The translations under genes were made by a program, and so were the position numbers. The notes beneath the pieces are model-generated. The model was not told the DNA's origin. It saw nothing but the letters and a program-made list of their open reading frames with translations, and ran no database searches. From Mycolicibacterium arabiense (GTDB taxonomy: Bacteria; Actinomycetota; Actinomycetes; Mycobacteriales; Mycobacteriaceae), in the NCBI RefSeq assembly GCF_010731815.2, contig NZ_AP022593.1, forward strand, positions 1,488,001 to 1,552,000: a stretch of 64,000 bases of DNA, given 5' to 3'. The first letter of the stretch is position 1. Each line of letters starts with the position of its first letter. Shown here one piece after another: positions 57,661 through 64,000 of the stretch.

Positions 57661-59184
57661 GTGGAACCGGTGGGGGTATCGCGGATCGGTAAACGATTCG
57701 GGAAGTACGAGATCGTCAGCCTGCTTGGTCGTGGCGGCATGGGTGAGGTCTACGAAGCGCGAGACGTCGAGAAGCGTCGAGTCGTTGCTTTGAAGATTCT
57801 CATCGAGCAGTTCTCGAGAGACCCGGATTACCGAAGCCGCTTCACTCGCGAGGCGCATGCGGCAGCACAACTTCAAGAGCCGCATGTCATCCCGATCCAC
57901 GACTGGGGTGAAATCGACGGGTCGCTGTACATCGACATGCGCATGGTGCGCGGCACTGATCTCCGGAAGGTGCTGAGGTCCGGCCCGATGCCGCCAGATC
58001 GGGTAGTGCACATTGTCAGTCAAATCGCCAGTGCGCTCGACGCGGCACACGCCGACGGGCTCATCCACCGTGACGTCAAGCCAGAGAACATCATCGTTAC
58101 CTCGGACGACTTCGCCTACCTGCTCGACTTCGGCATCGCCGAGAAGACCGGCGACGTTAGACTCACTCAAGCCGGGATGACCGTGGGCTCGCTGGCTTAC
58201 ATGGCGCCCGAACGTCTGAACAACCAACCGACGACGGCTGCTGCCGACGTGTACTCACTCGCATGCGTACTGCACGAGGCGCTTACCGGGCAGAGCCCCT
58301 ATGCCACCGACAGCATGCAGCAATTACTCACCGCACACTTATACACACCGCCACCGCGGCCCAGTGCGGTAAACCCGAGAGTGCCCGCCTTTTTCGACCC
58401 TGTCGTGGAACGTGGGATGGCGAAGGAGCCCGACGACCGCTACGGCAGCGCGGGAGCCTTCGCTCGAGCGGCAGGGAGGGCATCGACGGGTACACCGTCA
58501 CCGTCACAACCCTTTCCGACAATTGATCCGTACGCGACTCAGGCCGCACCGCATACCCTCGCGCCCACCGGACTGCAGCACACCCGAGTCGGAACTCCGA
58601 CCTCCACTGCCGATTCCCTCGTCAGGCCGAATGTCGAGCCGAGTCGGAAGAAGTGGGTGGTACCCGCTGTCATCGCCGTATCCGTGGCCATGCTCTTGGC
58701 GGCTGGTGGCATCGCCATCGGCATGATGGTCGGGCAGGGCTCAAGCCCCGAACCAACTGCAGCCAATCCCACTCTCACGCGACTCCCTGCGCCGGATCGT
58801 CCTGCCGGGTCTGCGCCTCCATCACGGTCCTACCCTCAAACCCGTCCCGCCGGGCTGCCCCCCACAGTGCCGGGCGTCGACGCCAACGATGAAAGCTGCG
58901 AGAGTGGAATCGCATACCCAGGCGCTGGCGGACAGTACAGCCGGTCCAGTAGGGGCACTGTCGAGACCAGTTGTCTGTTCGCGCGGAACGTCTTACAAGC
59001 GTTTCGGGAAGCAGGACCGCCGTCTTCAGCGCCAAGAACCGTATACGCGCTCGGCGCCGTCTCGTGCCGTTCAACCGGCGGTCGATGTTCGGGCGACCAT
59101 TTCGTCATGGAATGCGCGACCTATGGCACCGATGATTGGGTGACGTGCACTGGTGGGAAGAACGCGCGTGTCTACATCTACTAA
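57661..59184 (+). CDS. Receptor-like Ser/Thr protein kinase with six-Cys ectodomain (kinase 3)
   Basis: A 507-residue membrane kinase. GRGGMG is at 23-28, Lys45 in VALKIL, HRDVKPEN with Asp138, DFG at 156-158. The helix is about 332-357. The outer domain is about 150 residues, with a Pro-rich linker and six cysteines (CESG, SCLF, SCRS, RCSG, ECAT, TCTG) likely forming three disulfides. It shares long stretches with kinase 2, such as EPHVIPIHDWGE and DFAYL-DFGI, so the two kinases probably arose by duplication. The start is GTG with GGGGG upstream. The C-terminus overlaps the next gene. Confidence 0.9.
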   Translation: MEPVGVSRIGKRFGKYEIVSLLGRGGMGEVYEARDVEKRRVVALKILIEQFSRDPDYRSRFTREAHAAAQLQEPHVIPIHDWGEIDGSLYIDMRMVRGTDLRKVLRSGPMPPDRVVHIVSQIASALDAAHADGLIHRDVKPENIIVTSDDFAYLLDFGIAEKTGDVRLTQAGMTVGSLAYMAPERLNNQPTTAAADVYSLACVLHEALTGQSPYATDSMQQLLTAHLYTPPPRPSAVNPRVPAFFDPVVERGMAKEPDDRYGSAGAFARAAGRASTGTPSPSQPFPTIDPYATQAAPHTLAPTGLQHTRVGTPTSTADSLVRPNVEPSRKKWVVPAVIAVSVAMLLAAGGIAIGMMVGQGSSPEPTAANPTLTRLPAPDRPAGSAPPSRSYPQTRPAGLPPTVPGVDANDESCESGIAYPGAGGQYSRSSRGTVETSCLFARNVLQAFREAGPPSSAPRTVYALGAVSCRSTGGRCSGDHFVMECATYGTDDWVTCTGGKNARVYIY

Positions 59185-60055
59185 GGCGACCTTGGTCTCG
59201 GTGGCCGTCGGAGTGGTGGCTGCCGGCTTCATCGTGGTGGCGCAAGGCCGATCGGAACACGACGCCCCTCACTCACCGCCGCCGGCGGTTCCGGTCAGGG
59301 CACTGCGGTCGATACCGGTTCCAGCAGCGCCTCCGTCGCCGCTGCCTCTCGACGAACTCCAACCAAGCTTCGAGCAACTGGCGGCAACCCTCCCAGCCGA
59401 TGTCGGTGTCGCGGTCTCGGCTGGCGACGTGACGATGACGTACGGCAACTGGCAGACCGGGGCAGCATGGTCGACTATCAAGGTGCCCCTGGCCATCGCC
59501 GCTATACGAAAGGATCCCGCTGCAGCCGAGCCATTGGTAGATGCGGCAATCACGCAGTCGGACAACGCCGCCGCCGATCAACTGTGGGACTCCCTGGGTA
59601 CGCCGACCGATGCCGGGGCGGCGGTGCAACAGGTTCTCGCAGACGGCAACAACGCAGGTGTCGGCGTACAGACGACCCAGGTCCGACCCCCGTACAGCCC
59701 CTATGGTCAAACCACCTGGTCGTTGGAACAGGCGGCACGTTTCGCCTTCACTTTGCCCTGTTTGGCCGTGGACTCGCTACTCGGCCAAATGGCTGACATC
59801 GCAACCGATCAGCAGTGGGGCTTCGCCGGTGACACAGGCGTAGCGGCCAAGGGCGGATGGGGACCGGAAGCGGATGGTGGATACCTAGTCCGCCAGATCG
59901 CTTTGGTCGGAGACGGACCCGATTCCTTCGGTGTAGCCGTCGCCGCCAAGCCCAACGACGGCACATTCGCTACGGGTACTGCAATGCTGGACCAGCTAGC
60001 CAACTGGGTCGGGGACCATCGCACCCAGCTGCCGAAAGGGAACTGTGCCGGCTGA
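59153..60055 (+). CDS. Exported beta-lactamase-fold serine hydrolase (LppW-like)
   Basis: A 300-residue protein with an N-terminal membrane segment (about 12-31, no lipobox) and a Pro-rich linker. The SxxK motif is STIK (Ser107, Lys110), the second motif SDN (136-138) and the KTG-like site KGGWG (233-237). The layout is the same as LppW but with a proper SDN. It may be a transpeptidase, carboxypeptidase, or inactive sensor. It starts by overlapping kinase 3: GTG 59153 or GTG 59168 (VSTSTKAT). Last gene of the island, converging on the HNH-type gene. Confidence 0.82.
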   Translation: MGRTRVSTSTKATLVSVAVGVVAAGFIVVAQGRSEHDAPHSPPPAVPVRALRSIPVPAAPPSPLPLDELQPSFEQLAATLPADVGVAVSAGDVTMTYGNWQTGAAWSTIKVPLAIAAIRKDPAAAEPLVDAAITQSDNAAADQLWDSLGTPTDAGAAVQQVLADGNNAGVGVQTTQVRPPYSPYGQTTWSLEQAARFAFTLPCLAVDSLLGQMADIATDQQWGFAGDTGVAAKGGWGPEADGGYLVRQIALVGDGPDSFGVAVAAKPNDGTFATGTAMLDQLANWVGDHRTQLPKGNCAG

Positions 60056-60074
60056 CCAAGGTGACGCTCGGCGC

Positions 60075-60776
60075 TCAGCCCACCGGGCAGGTGGCCGCGG
60101 CATCGCGCAGCACCACCGCCGATCGCTGATCGATCGGTAGCGCGTAGCCGCGCAGCACCTCGGCGAACTGCACCGAATACTGGCACCAGAAGGCCCGATT
60201 CGGCGGCATCCAGTCGGCCGGTTCCGCATCGCCCTTGTCCTGGTTGACCGCACCGGCCACCGCGATCAGATTGGCCGGATCGTTGGCGAAGCGCACCCGC
60301 AGGTCCTCGGGCCAGGCGAACGCGCCGAGATCCCATGCCAGCGCGAGCGGCACGAGGTGGTCGATCTGCACTGCCGCACCCACCTGATTGCCGCGCGTGA
60401 AGGCGATCACCGCGTTGGAGTACGGGTCGTGCAGCACACCGGTCGCAACGGCGGTAGGGCACCGCTTGATCGACACGTAGGTCTTCTCGATCAGGTCCCG
60501 GTCGAGGATGTCGTTGCGGGTGTCGCAGCCGTTGCGGCCGCCCGGTGCACTGGTGTCGTCGGTCCACGACTCGCCGAACGCCGCCCTGCGGTAGTCGTGG
60601 GCGCGGACGCGCACCGGTATCTCGACGACGCCTGCCAGCACGTCGACGCCGGGAGCCACGGTCGGTACTTCGGCGCGCGCGATGAACGGCGCGTCCTGCC
60701 GCGCCGCCGACGTGACCTGGACGGCGACGAGGACTGCGAGCGCGACACCCGCCGCCAGCCACGCGACCCGCTTCAC
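60075..60776 (-). CDS. Exported HNH-type nuclease family protein (Rv2972c-like)
   Basis: A 233-residue protein with a signal peptide or anchor (about 1-24, VAWLAAGVALAVLVAVQ) and a DUF1524/HNH-like nuclease core: VQIDHLVPLALAW (His as catalytic base), NLIAVAGAVNQDKGD (Asn and Lys) and DWMPPN. Two cysteines (GCDTRND and SIKRCP) may pair. By position it matches Rv2972c. It may degrade extracellular DNA. The start is GTG and overlaps the recG stop by four bases. Confidence 0.82.
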   Translation of the reverse strand: MKRVAWLAAGVALAVLVAVQVTSAARQDAPFIARAEVPTVAPGVDVLAGVVEIPVRVRAHDYRRAAFGESWTDDTSAPGGRNGCDTRNDILDRDLIEKTYVSIKRCPTAVATGVLHDPYSNAVIAFTRGNQVGAAVQIDHLVPLALAWDLGAFAWPEDLRVRFANDPANLIAVAGAVNQDKGDAEPADWMPPNRAFWCQYSVQFAEVLRGYALPIDQRSAVVLRDAAATCPVG

Positions 60777-63001
60777 GCCTTGTCCAGGTACTCGACGGCC
60801 TCGGTGGCCACGAACGGCGCTGCGAGGGTCTCGACTCCGCGGTGTTCGACGAGGCGCGGATCGGTCTCGTACACGTGCTCGGCGAATTCACGGGCGGCTT
60901 CGATGATGCTGCGATGTTCTGCCAGCGACAACATCTTGAGCGTGATCGGCCGCCCGCTCTGGGTCAGGCCCAGCACGTCGCCCTCGCGGCGTTCGGCCAG
61001 ATCGAGGTCGGCGAGTGCGAACCCGTCGAGAGTGGACGCCACCGCCTTGAGCCGCGCACCTGCCTTCGACGCCTCGGGCAGATTGGTGACGAGCAGGCAG
61101 ACGCTGGGGTGCTGTCCGCGGCCGATGCGTCCCCGCAGCTGGTGCAGCTGACTGATGCCGAACCGGTCGGCGTCCATCACGACCATCACCGTCGCGTTGG
61201 GGACGTCGACGCCGACCTCGATCACGGTGGTACACACCAGGACGTCGATCTCCCCCGCCCGGAACGCCGTCATCACCGCGTCCTTCTCGTCACCCGACAG
61301 GCGGCCGTGCATGAGCCCGAGACGCAGCCCGGCCAGCTCGCCGTGGCTCAGCCCCTCGAGCAATTCGAGCACCGTCACCGCAGGCGGGCCTGCCTGGGCG
61401 GCACCGTCCTTCTCCGATTCGTCGATGCGCGACGCGACGACGTAGGCCTGCCGTCCCGCGGCGACCTCCTCGCGCACCCGCTGCCACGCCCGGCCCAGCC
61501 ACTTCTTGTGCCGCTCCTCGCGGGTGAAGATGGCGGTGGTCGAGATCGGCTGACGCCCCCGTGGCAGTTCGCGCAGCGTCGACGTCTCGAGGTCGCCGTA
61601 GACGGTCAGCGCAACCGTCCGCGGGATCGGCGTGGCCGTCATCACCAGCAGGTGCGGTGTGATACCGCCGCTGGCCTTGGCTCGCAACCGATCTCGCTGA
61701 TCGACTCCGAAGCGGTGCTGCTCGTCGACGACGACGAGACCGAGGTTCTGGAACTCGACCGAATCCTGAATGAGGGCGTGGGTGCCGATGACGATGCCCG
61801 CCTCCCCGCTGGCGATCTCCTGGCGCACCTGCCGCTTCTGCGGCGCTGTCATCGACCCGGTCAGCAGCGCCACCCTGGTGGCGCCGTCCTCCCCGCCCAG
61901 TTCACCGGCCGTCGCGAGCGGCCCGAGTACGTCGCGAATGGACCGGGCATGTTGTGCCGCAAGCACTTCCGTGGGTGCGAGCAGGGCGCACTGATATCCG
62001 GCGTCGACCATCTGCGCCATCGCGATCACCGAGACGATCGTCTTGCCCGACCCGACTTCGCCCTGCAGCATGCGGTGCATGGGCGTGGTCGAGGCCAGCT
62101 CGGCGGTCAGCACCTCGAGGACCTCGCGCTGACCGGCGGTCAATTCGAAGGGCAGCTGTCGGCGCAGCGCCGCCGCGATTCCCCCGTCCCACGCCGGTGC
62201 GATCGGACCCGTGGCGGCGAGATCGCCGTGCCTGCGCAGCATCAGCGCCCACTGCAGGCCGACGGCCTCGTCCATCGCCAGACGCTCGCGGGCGCGATCG
62301 CGATCACCCTCGTTCTCGGTCAGGTGGATCGCCCGCAGTGCCTCGTCCTGGGAGAACAGATAGAACTGGTCCTTCAGGGACTGGGGCAGCGGATCGTCCA
62401 CGGGGTCGAGGACGTCGAGGACCTGTCGGATACAGGCATAGACGTCCCAGCTCTGGACCTTCGCCGTCGCCGGGTAGATGGGGAAGAAGTCCCGCTCGAA
62501 CACCGACAGGTCGACCTCGCCGTCGTCGGTCGTGGAGGCTACCTTCGCCAGCGACTTGGACCCCTTGCCCGCCTGCGGGCCCTCGAGGATGAGGAACGCG
62601 GGGTGCGTGAGCTGCAGCGCGTTGCGGAAGTAGCCGACCACGCCACTGAGCATCAGCCGCGTGCCCACGACCAGTGTCCGCTTGGTGTACCTCGCGTTGA
62701 AGAAGGTGGCCGTCACCTTCGGCTTCCGGCCGGCCAGCGTGATGACGAGGAACTCGCGCTTGGGTTGCCTGTTCGTCCACTTCGCCTCGGCCTTCTCGAT
62801 CACGTCGACGAACGTGACGTGGTCGCCTTCCCGAAGGAACGGCGGAGACTCCCCGTCCTCCAGGATCGTGGCGCCCTTGCTGTACGCACGCGGGTAGTGG
62901 CGCAGCAGGTCGTCGACGGTCACCAGCCCGAGGTGCTCCTCCAGCGGCTTCGCGGACTTGGCGCCGATGACGTGGACGAGGCGGTCGGTCAGCGCGGCCA
63001 T
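60773..63001 (-). CDS. recG: ATP-dependent DNA helicase RecG
   Basis: A 742-residue superfamily 2 helicase that reverses stalled forks and branch-migrates Holliday junctions. An N-terminal wedge/OB domain (about 60-190) is followed by the helicase core: GEVGSGKT (Walker A), VVDEQHRFGVDQR (DEQH, motif II), TATPIPRT (motif III) and LHQLRGRIGRGQ (motif VI). The length is normal for mycobacteria. The ATG at 63001 lies two bases after the stop of the upstream DAK2-like gene. Confidence 0.96.
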   Translation of the reverse strand: MAALTDRLVHVIGAKSAKPLEEHLGLVTVDDLLRHYPRAYSKGATILEDGESPPFLREGDHVTFVDVIEKAEAKWTNRQPKREFLVITLAGRKPKVTATFFNARYTKRTLVVGTRLMLSGVVGYFRNALQLTHPAFLILEGPQAGKGSKSLAKVASTTDDGEVDLSVFERDFFPIYPATAKVQSWDVYACIRQVLDVLDPVDDPLPQSLKDQFYLFSQDEALRAIHLTENEGDRDRARERLAMDEAVGLQWALMLRRHGDLAATGPIAPAWDGGIAAALRRQLPFELTAGQREVLEVLTAELASTTPMHRMLQGEVGSGKTIVSVIAMAQMVDAGYQCALLAPTEVLAAQHARSIRDVLGPLATAGELGGEDGATRVALLTGSMTAPQKRQVRQEIASGEAGIVIGTHALIQDSVEFQNLGLVVVDEQHRFGVDQRDRLRAKASGGITPHLLVMTATPIPRTVALTVYGDLETSTLRELPRGRQPISTTAIFTREERHKKWLGRAWQRVREEVAAGRQAYVVASRIDESEKDGAAQAGPPAVTVLELLEGLSHGELAGLRLGLMHGRLSGDEKDAVMTAFRAGEIDVLVCTTVIEVGVDVPNATVMVVMDADRFGISQLHQLRGRIGRGQHPSVCLLVTNLPEASKAGARLKAVASTLDGFALADLDLAERREGDVLGLTQSGRPITLKMLSLAEHRSIIEAAREFAEHVYETDPRLVEHRGVETLAAPFVATEAVEYLDKA

Positions 63002-63003
63002 GG

Positions 63004-64000
63004 CTACTCCACTCCGATCAGCAGCACGTCACCCCGGTGACCGGTGTGATAGGTGACCAGTTCGGTGCCAAGGTGCTCCCTGTGGACGTGGTCGCGCAGC
63101 GCCTCCCCGACGCCCGCGTCGACGTCGGCCCCGGTCAGCACGGTGACCAGCTCGCCGCCGGAGAGCAACAGCAGGTCGATCAGACCGGCCCCGGCGGTGG
63201 CGACGTCGGCGCCGACGATCAGCACCTCGTCGCCCGCGATGCCGAGACCGTCGCCCGGGCGGCAGGTACCGGCCCAGGTCAACGCTTCCTCGGTGGCCAC
63301 CCGCACCGACCCGTGCCGGGCGCTCGCGGCGGCGCGCGCCATCGTGTAGCCGTCGTCGACCGCGGCGCGGGCGGGATCGTGCACCGCCAGCGCGGCGAGC
63401 CCCTGGACCATCGACCCCGTCGGCACCGGGACGACGTCGATGCCGCGGTCGATCGCCGCCGTGCAGCCCGCCACGAGTTCCTCGGCGGCGACGTAGCCGT
63501 TGGGGAGCACCATCACCTGACCGGCGCCGGTGTCGACGAGCGCGCGCAACAGATGCTGGGCCCGCACCGGCGAGTCGGCGTCGGGCACCACCACGGTGGC
63601 GCCCTCGCCCGCGAACAGTTCGTGCGCGCCGCCGCCGTCGACGACGGCCAACACCGCCCGGTCGCGTGCCGCGCGGTCGGGCTGTGGCCGCAGCCCCGTG
63701 GACAGTGCGGTGATCTGGACGCGGCTCAGCGCGCCGAGGTCCAGCGCGGCTTCGACGGCGCCGCCCGCGTCGTCGGCGTGGACGTGCACCGAGTAGTGCT
63801 CGCCGCTGCCCGACGAGGCGATGGCGACGGAGTCGCCGAGTCGTTCGAGGCGGGCGCGCAACGTCTCGACGGCGGCGTGGTCGCAGCCCGCGAGCAGGTA
63901 CATCACCTCGAACTGCGGCGGTGTCGCGTCGGCGGTGATCGCCCCGACGGACGCGGGTTCGTAGCGCCTGCGGTGCGGTGCGTCCCCGGTGAGCACCTCG
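63004..64000 (-). CDS. DAK2/YloV-like (fatty acid kinase FakA-type) protein, 5'-partial
   Basis: The gene runs off the right edge, so only its C-terminal 331 residues or so are in the window. The fragment contains the DegV-like C-terminal part of YloV/FakA proteins, with SGGELVTVLTGADVD and the VTYHTGHRGDVLLIGVE end. The first in-frame GTG here (63996) is probably internal, because EV codons continue upstream. By synteny it is the Rv2974c homologue, upstream of recG. The N-terminal kinase domain is not visible. Confidence 0.85.
   Translation of the reverse strand, partial: EVLTGDAPHRRRYEPASVGAITADATPPQFEVMYLLAGCDHAAVETLRARLERLGDSVAIASSGSGEHYSVHVHADDAGGAVEAALDLGALSRVQITALSTGLRPQPDRAARDRAVLAVVDGGGAHELFAGEGATVVVPDADSPVRAQHLLRALVDTGAGQVMVLPNGYVAAEELVAGCTAAIDRGIDVVPVPTGSMVQGLAALAVHDPARAAVDDGYTMARAAASARHGSVRVATEEALTWAGTCRPGDGLGIAGDEVLIVGADVATAGAGLIDLLLLSGGELVTVLTGADVDAGVGEALRDHVHREHLGTELVTYHTGHRGDVLLIGVE

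Noticed and set aside
51000..60055. Prophage or integrated element explanation for the kinase island
   Set aside because: No integrase, capsid, portal, att repeat or tRNA target is visible; transfer remains possible but not phage-like by content.
60842..63040. 732-codon plus-strand frame antisense to recG
   Set aside because: RecG motifs are intact on the minus strand; the opposite frame is a codon-bias shadow.

Overview
The window is high-GC actinobacterial DNA from a mycobacterium, most likely a fast-growing Mycolicibacterium-type species. The evidence is gene order. From the HAD phosphatase and SDR genes through rnhB, lepB, rplS, lppW, trmD, rimM, khpA, rpsP, dacB2, ffh, glnD, glnB, amt, ftsY, smc, acyP, mutM, rnc and sepIVA, the order follows the M. 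tuberculosis block around Rv2900c-Rv2927c. It then resumes at coaD, rsmD, pyc, VKOR, dsbA, lipN, aldo/keto reductase, the HNH-type exported protein, recG and the DAK2-like gene, which corresponds to Rv2965c-Rv2974c. The large PDIM/phenolic-glycolipid locus that separates these two blocks in M. tuberculosis is absent. Only a hemerythrin-like gene lies between sepIVA and coaD.

Layout. 1-5.4 kb: the 3' part of an adenylation/carrier/membrane-acyltransferase gene, then a minus-strand run with a thioesterase, a CoA-transferase, a HAD phosphatase, an SDR and a DUF2469 protein. 5.4-10.6 kb: core RNA and ribosome genes plus signal peptidase I and the LppW lipoprotein. 10.8-16.2 kb: an NTF2-like protein and a three-gene cassette for the osmoprotectant N-acetylglutaminylglutamine amide (amidotransferase, synthetase, M42 peptidase). 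16.3-21.5 kb: two tandem D-Ala-D-Ala carboxypeptidases, a cyclase-family protein, a diflavin reductase and an amidohydrolase. 21.5-33 kb: ffh, glnD-glnB-amt with GlnR-like boxes upstream of amt, ftsY and smc. 33-43.4 kb: acyP, osmC-like, mutM, rnc, yceD, sepIVA, hemerythrin, coaD, rsmD, pyc and a VKOR/DsbA pair. 43.4-46.3 kb: lipN and two aldo/keto reductases.

46.3-60.06 kb is accessory DNA inserted between the aldo/keto reductase genes and the HNH-protein/recG block. It has two parts. The first (46.3-51.0 kb) is GC-rich and carries a large LuxR-type ATPase regulator, an ECF sigma factor, an SDR and a cupin. The second (51.0-60.06 kb) visibly uses more A/T-ending codons. It encodes a Tat-type PGRP amidase diverging from three receptor-like Ser/Thr kinases. 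The kinases are interleaved with an M14 carboxypeptidase lipoprotein, a zinc-metallopeptidase lipoprotein and a beta-lactamase-fold serine hydrolase, several joined by overlapping start and stop codons. I read this as a cell-envelope sensing and peptidoglycan-processing system. It is the best candidate in the window for an undescribed system, but its function is inferred from content only.

I see no tRNA, rRNA, CRISPR array, integrase or insertion sequence. Most apparent ORFs antisense to the long genes are GC-rich shadows and were left out.
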